From: Ixodes scapularis
Lineage: Eukaryota; Arthropoda; Arachnida; Ixodida; Ixodidae
Assembly: GCF_016920785.2 (NCBI RefSeq)
Contig: NW_024609837.1
Coordinates: 40,417,543 to 40,481,542 of the forward strand
DNA length: 64,000 nucleotides
Direction: 5' to 3'
The translations under genes and the position numbers were made by a program. The notes below the pieces were generated by a model. It made no database searches. It had not been told where the DNA came from and saw nothing but the letters and a program-made list of their open reading frames with translations. This document shows, piece by piece, positions 42,237-53,978 of the stretch (the first letter of the stretch is position 1; the number at the start of each line of letters is the position of its first letter).

Positions 42237-43370
42237 ACAGTCTTCTTTTGTTAACAAAAAGAAAAACGAACGACAATATTTAATTTTCTTTAGAATTATG
42301 TTGTTGCCCCCTCAGTCACAAAAAAAAACAAAAAAAACGAATAGGAACAAAAATAAGTCTTATGTATTTATAGCGAGCAAAACAACGTGCGTTTCCCTAC
42401 AAGACTTGTGCCCAGTGCGCATGCGCGAGAACACGCTTTCTACAGTACGAAACTACCGCGGTGCGCCTTTTGGCAGCAAACGCAACGACTTTGCCGGGTC
42501 CGAAACACAGCTGGAGTATAAAAATAAGGGTATGCAGGACGAACAAAACACAAGCACGTAAAAAATGGCAGTAGGTTTCGCATATTGCCTTACACTCGCC
42601 CCCCTTCCAAAAAATAAAAAAAATGCCGGCCATTTTTTTTTCTTTTTTTTTTTGTTTTAGATTTGCGATACAAGTTTTGAGCAAAGTTTGACTACTGCGC
42701 GCATGCAAGGAAATTGAGAACACACTGACGCCATCCGATGGAAAAGGGGTGCAATATTAATCGTGTCTATTCGTCTACTCTTTCAAGTTAATAAACTAGT
42801 TAAAACACTAAAATGGGATTCGTTTGATTCTATGGGATATAAACACTAACAATAATTTTGTAAAACCTAAAAAAGAATGCTCTATAAACAAAACAAAAAA
42901 AGAAAAACAGTATGCAAGCAGGAAGGTTGAGGTTAAACATGGTGACTTCCCGGGAGAAGGTTTTATAAGAGAATGGCATTCTACAGATTCCGTTGGTTTT
43001 TCTGTGTTAGCTTCATTCCGTAGGGTCAAGTCACTGTGCCAACTTTATACTTCTTTTTTCTCAGAAGCAAGATAGCTTGTACGTCAAACCTTGCCAGATT
43101 TTCGCTAGTACGGTGATGTCTCACTAATATGAACACCTGCGATTCCCCCAAAAATTTGCCCATAATCTAAGTTGTCCGTAACAAAAAAAAAAAAAAAAAC
43201 GTATTTTTCTAACCTGTTCCCGAGAATGGTGTCCGTATAGCGGTGTATTCGTACTAACAGGGTCCATCCTAACGAAAAATTGCAGGGCGACACTTAAGAG
43301 TGCTTACGTGTAGCAATGCTAAAGCATTCCTACCAGCAGCTCGCCACGTCTTTCTTTTTCACACGTCGAT
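42237..43370. other. No recognisable gene
   Basis: AT-rich; A18 run at 43182-43199. Around 43110-43280 words such as CTCACTAATATGAACACC and GTGTCCGTATAGCGGTGTAT weakly recall pogo/Tigger ends, too decayed to call. Confidence 0.4.
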
Positions 43371-43371
43371 G

Positions 43372-43645
43372 TGGCGCTGACATCACTCTCCCCCACTGCG
43401 CAGGCGCGGCGAGCCCGGCCGGCTCCAGGGGTCCCGTGGCGATGCATCTGCGTTGCTGTGCTTTTCTTTGTGTTTTATTTCTTAGGCGCATCTGCTTTGA
43501 TCTCGAGGGGCCTCGCCGGCTTCTGTGACGAAGCCTCTGATATGACGCGTCGCAGCCAATGGGACTTTAGGTGCCGTTTCCCTCAGCCAATAAGAAAGAG
43601 AGAATTTAGGTGCCGTCTTTCGGGGCTACAGACACCGCCGGCTTC
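43372..43645 (+). mobile_element. CCAAT-minisatellite element, copy 2
   Basis: In order: CTGACATCACTCTCCC, GGCGCGGCGAGC, TGCATCTGCGTTGCTGTGC, TTTTCTTTGTGTTTTATTTC, AGGCGCATCTG, CTCGCCGGCTTCTGTGACGA, then two CCAAT units of about 37 bp (GCAGCCAATGGGACTTTAGG, CTCAGCCAATAAGA). This is the complement of the order at 21590-21925. Frames of 70-193 codons crossing it are not called. Confidence 0.55.
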
Positions 43646-45095
43646 ACTCCATGCCAGAATTAAAGCTTTCGAATTAACAGGACTGCAGCTCGAAGGTTCA
43701 TCGTACCGGTCGAACCTTGGGATTCGATTAAAGTTTGCGACATTCCTATATTTGTTTCACCGTATCTCGACAAAAAGCGAACGCTATAACCTCGTTGTGA
43801 GGGCAACCGGAGCGACGAAAGCCAAAACGCGACAGCCCTTACCAAAAGTAGGGTGCCATGAGTGTAACCTAAGCAGTTCGAGAAGAGGGGAAGGAGGAAC
43901 TCGGCCTCGAACTCGAATCTTCTTTTCATTAATTTATTCATTTACTCATTAATTTTTTTTTCTTTTAAAAGCTCTCAAGAAGGCATGACATAAAGGGAAA
44001 AGGGGAGAGAGAGAGGTGAGGGGAGGCTGCATGGTGCTATTTACAAATATCACACACCACTGTTCAAGTGAGCACAAATATATATACAGTAAAGTTCTTC
44101 AAACGCCATAAAAAACAGTAACTAGGAAAGCATTAAAAAAAATCCAAGCATTACTAAAAATTTTCACCCTGTGACGATACAAAAATTGACGTCTAGTTTC
44201 GTGGCGAAAGCGTGTCTTTTGTTTCCTACCCCCGGAGATCTCCCGTCACTCAGGATTCGTACACAAGTGGGCTTCCGCTCTATCCCAATCCGTTGTTTCG
44301 ACAACACTCCGCGCGACTGGTGAGATACGCTCTGGTCACGTGTCTCCCTCCGACGCGCTGATTGGTGCCCTGGGAACGCAGCCTTCGCCGTTTATACCAA
44401 GTTACACTGAGACGGACTGTAGGTGCTGTGACCCTGCTTATTTACCCAACGGCTTCTGGCGAGCCTATAATCCATCACTGCGAAGCCGGCTCGACCCCCG
44501 CCAACTGAAAAAGGACCCTTCCTCCTCAGCTAAGCGAGACGGCCACTCTCTCCTTCGTGACAGCTCTCCCTTGTCTGTTACGTTCTATTTTGTTTACCTT
44601 CCTCTGACATGTCACGCTGGCTTGGGTTTCAGAGAAGGACCATTTCAGTCGCCATTTTCACGGCGTAAACCCTCCCTCCCTCCCCCCCCCCCCCCCCCCC
44701 CCCCCCGTTCTCCGGACCGAGGCGAGCTTGACCCCAAAATGAGAGGGATTGGGGGAAAAACAAGTGGGAGGTCTGTTTATTTATTCCTTATGAGTGCGTA
44801 ATACGCTAGGCGACTGGAAAGAAGATTCGGGATGGATGAAAACGCCTAGTCGGTTTTGGTGGACGGCTGCGGCTCCCGGTATGGTCCTAACTTTAAGGTG
44901 TTTTTTTTTTCCTTTGATATGAGCATTTGCTTTACAATATCAAAATTTTACAACATAAAAAAAAAAGAACTTGGCGTAATTTCTTTTATGTGATTATTTT
45001 ATATTTAGGCGATCGCACACAAAACAATTGGACCCTTTTCAAAAAGCCCAACGAGCAAGATATTGGCGGTGCGCCCATTTACCGAGCATAAAACC
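43646..45095. other. No recognised gene; 25-base C tract
   Basis: 44682-44706 is an uninterrupted run of 25 C after a CCCTCCCTCCC lead-in. The 153-codon frame at 44340-44801 runs straight through the C tract and is not credible. A16-type tracts occur near 44960 and 45430. Confidence 0.5.
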
Positions 45096-45099
45096 TGCG

Positions 45100-45206
45100 A
45101 TTGGACCCGAGTCTACGCCGAATGCTGACGTAGCGCTCGTGTCCAATACGAGCTGAGCCGCGTTCACGCCGAATGCTGGCACATTGCTCGTGTCCAATAT
45201 ACATGC
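45100..45206. repeat. 51-bp tandem repeat, about two units
   Basis: ACGCCGAATGCTG recurs 51 bp apart (45115 and 45166), each followed by GCTCGTGTCCAATA about 20 bases later. Each unit thus ends in a CCAAT box. Confidence 0.7.
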
Positions 45207-45795
45207 TCAGAGAACTCATCCATAAAATGGTGGATTTGGATAGTTTGCGCAGCGGCTATAGTAGATGGCGCGCACGTTTGAGAGAGTCTATTTTAAGAAA
45301 AAAGAAAAGGTATATTTGATGAAACCTGGGAACCTTATTTGTATACTATGTTATAAATGTGTTAAGCGATGCAGATCAAACTTTTCAGTTGTTGTCAGAC
45401 AGACTACAGAAAAAGAGTGAAAATTAAAAAAAAAAAGTATCATTTCTACGGTAGGACTAACAAGAATAAAGGATATATGTACGAACTTGCGTGTTATTTC
45501 TGCTCCCACTGTATCTGCACCTAGGTTTTTTTTTTTTTTGTGTCTGTGAATTATATTAATACAAAGATAAAGTGTGCATTTAACTTGTCGAGCTATGTAT
45601 CGTTCTAATCAAAACTGTTACTGCACTCTAATATGCCTGAAATCCTAAAATCGATCAAACAAAATCGGTATGTGCGTTAAGAGGGACAGAAGTTATACCG
45701 CTCGTCCCTAAAGGGAACACACGGGGATGATCAATGTTCGGTGTATACTCCTGCCCACAACAGGGAATGGTTATGATTCGCGCCCCTCCCTCCCC

Positions 45796-45834
45796 TCCCC
45801 CCCCCCCCCCCCCCCCCCCCACACACACACACAA
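45796..45834. repeat. C25/(AC)n tract
   Basis: A long C run followed by ACACACACACACA. Minus-strand glycine-rich frames over it are artefacts. Confidence 0.85.
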
Positions 45835-48800
45835 TGAACGGGGCTCTGATTTCGTCGCCCCCACTGCAGTCGGACTCGGACAGTGATGCGCGGTCGGGAA
45901 GCAGTCACTAGGGCGCGATGGGGTTTATCGGGCTCAGCTTTAGGGAGAAAAGAGGGGTGGACTGCGTCGGGGGACTGAGAGAGGGCTTGACTAGTTGGGG
46001 GAAAAGGTGGGTGGATGGGGACTGGCGTACGCGGAGACGAGCGGTGGCGTACTTGATTAAGGCACGGGCTTAATGGCACGATCTGTTCCATTGGACATTG
46101 AGCGCGACTGTTCTGGTTGGGGACCGGGAGACAAACCGGTTCTTGTTGATCCTTACTTTGATGACTGTGGGTGGTAGTGCGCAAGGTGTATTTAAAGAAA
46201 CGTTTATTATAGTTTGTTACAAAGTAAAAAAAAAAAACAAGTCTATCGACACTTACGCATCTTATTGTCGCTCCATAAGCAATGCCATTACGATATCAAC
46301 CTATAATAATGACAAAGAGCAAACCACGAAGCAAGAATTGTAAACGTAATAAACGACACCTTCATTTTTTTAAAGCTCTGATTGGCTGTATGTAGTCCAT
46401 CGATGCTGGAACTTGATACAGGCTTAAACAGGTGAGTTATAAAATCAGGAAAGCGGTTTGCTGCATCAATTTAGCGTTTCTTGATGTGCTGCAACCTAGC
46501 CTGTGTCCTGACAGTTTCTGTTCCGTTGTCATTTTACGTTTTTTTGTTTTATTATTATTGTATTGTTTCGAATTGCCCAACGTTTCCATCATGATATTCT
46601 AGTAGCCAAATACCATTTGTATTTCTTATCGGTTACAAATAGTAAGAATGACATGTTTTGATAATTAAATTAGGCACGGAAAAATGGGTCACAATTTGAT
46701 TACGCGGAAGAAGGAAAAAGAACTGTAAGCCTCTTTGAGCTCTGCTTTATGGTTTAGTGAGCAAGTTTAACTCGAAGCGTGTCGTGTACCTGCTGGTTTG
46801 GGTGGGTATACTTCACTATTTTGGCTCTTCGAATGCTCAATAATTTCTTTCTTTTTTCATTGGGGGTCACACTTCCTTGAGAGCTTTGATACTCAAAATC
46901 TTTGATGTCACTCGGGCACAAGTAGAGAATGCGTATTCCCGATCGTCAAGACTTTAAACTTTTCACTGAAATTGCTTCCTACACGGGAGATGGCTTGACA
47001 AAAATATTCCGTGAAGGTTAACGTTGGGAACCTAGACCAACAGTGTGGTTCCAACAATGTCACCGTTCACTTTTTGACAGTTCAGAGCACAGTTATAAAT
47101 TTCGCTATGCTATTTTTTCCTTCGTGAAGAATACAGTTTTAAAACAAAATCGTCTTAAGCTTTATTAACAATAAATCGCATATTCATTCAAATATTATAT
47201 ATATTTTAACACTTTTTCATTTTAATACAACGTTTTTATCAGTCGCCTTGCCTCGCGTTTAATATTTAGGGACTATTGGCATTTTTGTTTTGCAGTCCAC
47301 AAAATTTAATATGCTCCCCACTGTGAAGAAACCATCATGTATGAAAGTTTTTGGTACTATCATCTGAATGCAAAAACAATCTCCTCTAACAGATTATAAA
47401 CATGAAACCGACAACTCACTTAAATGAGCGCCGTGTTTCTCAACAAACGCGCATAGATAATACTATTTTGAAAGGTTAAAATATTGAAATAAAAATAAAT
47501 TCCACAAGTGCTTGAAAGCGGAACCGAGCGGCACTATCTTTTCTCAAATATGATTGAAAGTTTTATATTTCAATATGGAAATACAGCCCAAACACTCTAA
47601 GACGATCGCGGCGAGCAGGCAAAGTTGATATAGCAACAACAACAAAAAAAGTAATAATCCCGGATCCAACGCTGCGACAGTAGTCGTGAGAATGAACACA
47701 TGGTACACAAATGAACGTACAATAAAATAGAAAGTGCTTCACAACGCTAGAACGATGTGTATGTTTGTTGTACCTGTACCTTTATATTTGCAATTAGTTT
47801 GAGCCGTGCAAGCGTAGTAATTTAAAACCGGTGAAGAAAATTTCATTACTCTTCATGGATCTCATTTACATCAATAGTGATCATAATTGCAAAACCATTC
47901 AAATGTTTAAGCGGCTAAATACATTATACTCGGGGAAATAAATATAACTATAAACAGTTTTATGAAGATTCCTTTCCCCTACAAAACTGTATGGTTGCTA
48001 TAAACGTCCAGATGTGTAAATATTGAAGTGATTAAAATTTTTATATACTTACTTTTACGGTACTCATTTTATTAAAAGCTAAGCCTTTGGTTTGGCACTG
48101 ATTATTAATGCAGCGCTGCATTGTGATCAAATGTGTACAATACTACTTGCGAATCTTGTAAAGTAGTTTGTCTAAAACTATAAAGCGGTAATTGAAATTT
48201 TCAAAGGCATACAAAGATATATAAAAATATTACTTTTAGTAAACAAAAGGAGAAAAAAACGGCCGTGAGGGGGTTGGAGCTAGTGGAATGTATTCATTTG
48301 GAGGGGGGGGTATTGACTTTATTCAGGTATTATTGGCACGAGAATAATAAATTGCAACAATGTATCACAATATAACACAGTGGAATGGGGCACCTGTTCA
48401 ATGCAACACAATGTAGGTATTGGAATTTAATGAAACATCACTTTAACACGATATATAATATAGCCCGCAACACCTTCATATCGGCATTGTATTGAGCCAA
48501 ACGTGTGGATTGAATGCACTTAGAAAATATTTTAGGTGAAACTGAAAGTGCCCAAATCTTGTTTTTACGCTGTTTTATTTTTCTCGTCCTAACTGCCTAG
48601 TCAGAACTAGTTAAGACGTCCCCAATTTTCTAGTTACGGGTCCTGACGTTTAGAGGAGATAAACTCCAAGTTCGAATTCCGAGGAGGGTGTTAAAATATA
48701 TTGAAATTCGCCTTATCGCTTCATAATCAGCGCATTTTTTTACGCCTCGACTCTTTGTTTCTAAATTGAATTCTCGGTTCCGTCTATCTCGTGGGTGAAT

Positions 48801-50510
48801 ACTAATCATAAGCCAAATTTCGGCGGGCTCCCAAAACAAACCGGAGCCCTCTTTTATGTATCTTCCTGTCGTTCTCTCAAATACACTTGGCGCTAAATAT
48901 TCGGAGTGCGGATTTAAAGGGACCGACGCAAAGAAAATAGAAAAGAAATTAAAAGTAGTTTTGTGGCATGCTGGAACTTTAATATATATAGATATGTTTA
49001 TTTTGTACTCTCGTATAACTTAAGTTTGTTGCTCTTGCGTTTGCGATGAATATGATTCTCCTAATTGCTTCATTTTAATAGGGCTCCCGCGTTTTTCTCC
49101 ATTTTTCTTTAAGGAAACAATCCCAGTCTGTATTGAATATTGCACACGAACAATAAACAAGTGGCCATAACTATGTGGAGTTGATTATAGTAACTTTGAT
49201 CTAAAGCCTTTTTTCCAAGACACAGATATTCCTGGAAATAGGGAGTAAGATTTATTAGAAGCGAAATTGATCCCACCCTTCAAGCGTCAACAGTGAAATG
49301 CAATAGCTGACATGAGCTCGTCTTGAATCAAGTTACTAAGAGCTAACCGTAGTAGTTCAAACGTGAAGTTGGGCCGGGGTGATTCAATTCAAAGTAACTG
49401 AAAACGGAGCAGACCGTCATATCCACGGCCCAGTTCGGATCACAGTCTTAAATTAAGCCCGTAAATTATATTCGATATCAGCTTGGTTACACTCAGTGCC
49501 TCGAAGCACATTTGACTTGGGACCCGTTTCAAATTAGTGGTGTACCAGGAATGAACTAAATGCCTTTTCACGCGGGAGTGTTTCATTCCGTTTTCTTACT
49601 TTCCGTTCTGTGCTACTGAAGGACCCCGCGCTTAATACCTCGTTACCACGCTACCTATGAAGCACGTGTCCCGGTGACACAGAGTCGTAGCTCTGCGTAA
49701 GCAAATGTAGGCTTCCGTATTGTAAGATAAAATAAGAAAACAGTACTTTGTGAATAATTAACTCTTCTGCCTGAGCAGTATTGAGTTTAAACGTAAGTAG
49801 TAAAAGTGTGCCAAGACCTCTTTCAGGCGTGTTCAACGTCGTAGTATGTTTTTTTGTTTTGTTTTTTACATATCCTCGCGGGATTGATTTTACGATTCGG
49901 CATCGATATTTTTGTTTTTACGCGATTTTTAGCTTTTCCAAAAAACAGCAAAACCTTAATATGTGCATTTTATAAAACATCCTGTATATTTGAAGAAAAA
50001 AAACTGTGTTGTTTCTTTCGTCCTCTTGTGTGTTTCTTTCGTTTTTAATCAATTTAGATCACCAACACGCTCAAGTCTTTAATAATCCAGGATAAGTTGC
50101 TTGCTTAGAGCCACAACGTTTATTAAGGACATAACAAATAGGGTGGCTAAGACGACATTTCGGAACAATTTAGAACTAAGTATTTGCTTTCTATCGCAAA
50201 AAAAAAACAACAACAAAAAAACACATCGTTGTCAAGTGTGACCCGTGGTAGAGCTGTTACAATTATCCGCTTGTCACTATAACCGACGTCACATTAAATA
50301 AGCTGTGACAGAGAGAAGTATGGTAATTGGCATATCTCTTCATCCCGGGTCAACGTATCAAAAGGTTTCTTTCTTCAGCATGTATGTAAAGAACTCCCTT
50401 TTCTTACAGTCTTTTAGTCGGGTTTGGTAATGATCTCCGCCAGGCGTTAGGAACAAGAAAAGGAATCCTTAAACGAAAAAGCTCAGTGTGGTGCTGTACA
50501 CCACCTCTCT
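45835..50510. other. Gene-free AT-rich DNA
   Basis: Few frames exceed 60 codons over 46.4-49.6 kb, and I see no repeat, hairpin or RNA gene I can support. A small motif of the fold-back family (CACCAACACGCTCAAG) occurs at 50058. Confidence 0.5.
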
Positions 50511-50513
50511 TTT

Positions 50514-50549
<36 letters not shown>

Positions 50550-50566
50550 GATAGATAAAGAAAATA
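50514..50566. repeat. (TA)n microsatellite
   Basis: TATATATAAATATATATATA continuing to about 50551, then AGATAGATAAAG. A second short TA tract lies at 50671-50682. Confidence 0.9.
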
Positions 50567-53130
50567 TAGCGTAGGATGCCGAACACTATAAAGTAATAAA
50601 GTCGCACTTCGAAACGTTGTTGGAGTTTTAAAGCATTTAGTGAGTCGACGTTTCGGCCTGAGACAGGCCTATATATATATAATCTTTCTTTTTCTCTCTT
50701 GACATCTCCCTTTCCCCCTTTTTTTCTTTTTCTCTCTTTCTTTCCCACATATTTCCCTCGAGGTGAACTTTTGTGTGGCGCGGAGAAAGGGGAAAGTCAT
50801 CGCCATTTTGTGTTTCGTTTTCCCTCTCATTATGTCTCAATATTCAGTCCTCACAAGAAACCAAAATCTACGCATAGCTTAAACAAAGAAAGATATGGCG
50901 CGGATTTGTTTCCTTGATCCGGTGCTTTCCTATAGCTACTTTGGATCTTGTTTTAAGCTTCAGCCCGCGTGAACGCGTCACTCTGTAAATGAGTTGGAGT
51001 GTGCGTCTGCTCAAACACATGCTCATTTGGCAGCCTATGCTTGTGTGTGCACTCCGCAATACTCTTAGCCCGAACACGACTTCGGAGAATTTTCGAGTTT
51101 TATATCGAAATGGTTTTAGTGGGCATTAAAAATTTACCGTTCAAGTTAAATCCCCAATCGAGCATTTTGCACCACTGGCTTTCATCACGCTCTCCTAATA
51201 CCGATATAAAAACAGAAAAAATAGCTCCGATGGCTTGTTTGCGCTAACACTGTCGTGGAGTGTAGGTGCGTACATGTGTGTATGTGAGCATCCGTAAGGT
51301 TATAAGCGTGGCTACGTACCGTGTCAGCCGAAAGCCCCGACATCGATCATTATTATCATCATAAGGAAGCATAAGCTTTATAATCTTACGAGACTCTAGG
51401 GTGCATTGAGAAGCACTAAACAGCCAAATATCTGCAAAATTTGTTTAAAGGTCAAAAAGTTTCTTTTTTTATTTAAGACAAACTGAAAGCAAAACATATT
51501 TTTTCTAAAAAAACATTTATTATTTCTTTCTTCACTGTAATGCCTTATTTTTGTATCAAGCTCGTTTATGTTACTATTTAACGCGAGGTACCATTTCACT
51601 GCATTATTGCACTTGAATGGAACCGCACAATTGTGTGCCTTTGAGTGTGACTGTATATCCGCGCTACTCCATCCAAGCATGTATTACCAACTATCCCAAG
51701 CCTCCACGTTATCATCATTCCACTGTCTGAGATAACCAAATCAAACACACAGACTGCTAAAAAAAAAGAAGCTTCTTCACTACTCGTTTGTGTCCTACCA
51801 CACAAGCATGAACACAACTATTTTCGTGTTCCCCCACCTCAAGAACTCCAGTAAAAAAAAGTCGGGCTTCTCGGGGAACATTACTTGCTTTTTCTTTAAT
51901 ATGCTGAATTATGATGTATGTGGGTGTACCTTGGATTAGCTTTATGGTATTTTATAGAGGCGTACACGTTTCGAACCCTAAGAGCGTCGTTTCTTTCTTC
52001 AACAACCAAAGTTTGTAAGAACTGCTTTGCGCAGCGCATGAAAAATGCTCGAAGCTTCCTTCCTTTCTTTATGTGACAACGAGTATAGAAAGAGCAAACT
52101 TTCTCCGAATCTAAATGCTTTTCGTCCTTAATACGGCGAGAACGACACCCATAATGTTGCCATAAGTTATCTGCATACAGAGAAGGTGACGTGAACCAGC
52201 TGCCAAAATATAAAGGCGCGAAGGGGTCTAACTGACGGTGCTGCGAATGCTTACGTGGCCCGGCGATCGATATGTGTAACAGCGGAAAGGAGTTGCGAAA
52301 ACACCGTTCAATTCGTAAATAATCTATCATTCTTAAGACCCACTCAGTTCAAAAACGCCCTCAACATAATTTATCTACAGTAACTTTGCCTCCTTATTTT
52401 ATTTCTGCCTGTCTCTAAATTAGCTTTTTTTTTTTTTATTCTTTTAAGAGCGTATCGTCATTCTCGGAAGTGGCTTCCATCATGCCGAGTGTCATCTAAA
52501 AGTAGCTCCCCAATTCCAGGGTTTAATATTCGGTTCCTCTTCCTTATCTTAGTTTTTCCTTTGTTGTCAGCTTCCTCCTTTTGGGTCTCATGCAGCGTAG
52601 GAACAACTATGTCTGGGCGCTCAGCGAAACAGGCTGCTGCGTTGCCCGAGGCGCACCCAAGTATTTCCGACGCGCACCATCGATTACACTTCGTTCCAAC
52701 TCAAGGTGGACCGCAGTGCACCCTAGGAACCATTCGAACCAATCGAACACTGCGACCGTACCACGTGACAGCCCCCTCTGCTCGCGTCTCTGTGCATCTT
52801 CTGATGGACACGTGACATTCACGTAGCATTGGATTGGCTCCGACGATTCGTAATGTGCGTTGCAATCCATCTTAAAGTAAAACGGAGTACAGTTTCCGAT
52901 CTGCTTCGACCGCGCTCCGGTTCGTTCGTGCCTAGGCGCGCTGTTGCCTCTTCTCTCGCCAGGCGATATCTCAGGCTCCCGAGCAACAAAGTAATGGCGG
53001 TAATGCGTTCAAGAGGAACGCCCAAGTTCATTCTTTGTGCGCTTCTAAACGTTGAAATTTTGTAGAGCAAGCGCGGAGGAAAAACCAACTTCCAAAGTTG
53101 ATCTAGTTAGAGACGTTATAACCGCACGTA
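50567..53130. other. No confident gene; CpG-rich promoter-like patch 52700-53070
   Basis: From about 52590 to 53070 the sequence is CpG-rich, with ACCACGTGACAG, ACACGTGACATT and GGATTGGCTCC, the same E-box and CCAAT set as at 41.0 kb. Overlapping frames of 78-108 codons on both strands carry no domain I recognise. A promoter with a first exon is possible. The rest is AT-rich and featureless. Confidence 0.35.
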
Positions 53131-53134
53131 TACA

Positions 53135-53320
53135 CCCTTACAGAAATGGCATATCTGGACTTATATAAAAAAACACAAATATGGATATATAAAAAATTGG
53201 GCAGATCTGGCCATATCAAGCACATCAGTTTATATAAGCCCTATACAGCCAGATCTGCCCAATTTTTTATATATCCATATCTGGGTCTGCCAAATAGGGG
53301 TATATATGCCTCCCATATCA
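53135..53320. mobile_element. CATATMTGG palindromic element, copy T1
   Basis: It opens CCCTTACAGAAATGGCATAT. The core is an inverted repeat with 32-bp perfect arms (53180-53211 and 53248-53279; GGGCAGATCTGGC and its complement with AAAAAATT stretches). The whole body is composed of ATATGG/CCATAT words. The same opening CCCTTACAGAAATG occurs at 59070, and its complement (CATTTTCGTACGGG) closes the copy at 56.5 kb. Confidence 0.6.
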
Positions 53321-53978
53321 GGGTGTTTTTATTTTTTTATTCTTGCAGATTTGTTTAAAAAAAAAAGTCATGAAAGCTACACTTATGCGGTTTCTGCGAG
53401 TGAGTTATACGCCCAGGGGGACATTACCTGGGCGCTACGCTTTGCGATTACTCGGCTAATTAATTAAAATTCACTAATGAACTTTTCAATTAGTGAAAAT
53501 ACGCATACGGTTCCAATAAGCAGCTAGCGGGGCGTCGTCCAAAATCCCTAAATAAGTCATTTTCATAGTCTTTCAGCGCGTGAGAAGCTCACTAAAGTTA
53601 CCAGTCGTGGAAAGGCACAAGGCTAGCGGCTTCGGTAAGGCGCCCGCGCAATTTTTCTGTTTGTTATCTAGCCCCAGCCTTGTACCTGGTCCACGAGTGG
53701 TAACTTCAGTGCACTACTGCGCTTCACACGCGCTCAGTCTTTCTAAAATTACTGGCTTAGCGGTTTTGGACGACGCTCAGCAAGTTTCTAACTGAAACCA
53801 TATGTCTATTTTCACAAATTAAAAGTTAATTAATGAATTTTAATTAATTTGCCGACTTATTGCAAAGATTAGCAAACTACATAACGTCCCCCTGGGCGTA
53901 TCACTCTCTCATAAACGGCATAAGTGTAGCGGTCACGGCTTCTTTCAAAACAAGTCTGCAAGAATAAAAAAAAAAAAC
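53321..53978. mobile_element. Fold-back element with arms of about 280 bp
   Basis: The left arm (from CAGGGTGTTTTTATT: ATTCTTGCAGATTTG, GCTACACTTATGCGG, ATACGCCCAGGGGGACATTA, AATTAATTAAAATTCACTAA, GGCGTCGTCCAAAA, AAAGTTACCAGTCGTGG) is mirrored by the right arm (CCACGAGTGGTAACTTCA, TTTTGGACGACGC, TTAATGAATTTTAATTAATT, TAACGTCCCCCTGGGCGTAT, CATAAGTGTAGCGG, CAAGTCTGCAAGAAT). The spacer of about 90 bp also has a short palindrome (CTAGC, AGCCTTG). No coding frame is preserved. Confidence 0.7.

Noticed and set aside
43110..43290. pogo/Tigger-like remnant
   Set aside because: Only scattered words resemble pogo ends; no inverted arms or TA duplication could be paired.
44340..44801. 153-codon frame with a proline run
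   Set aside because: It passes through a 25-base C tract that makes the proline run, and shows no domain.
50640..50700. GTCGACGTTTCGGCCTGAGACAGGCC motif region as part of a LINE or Penelope element
   Set aside because: The words recall common arthropod repeat tails, but no reverse transcriptase sequence or second copy is present in the window.
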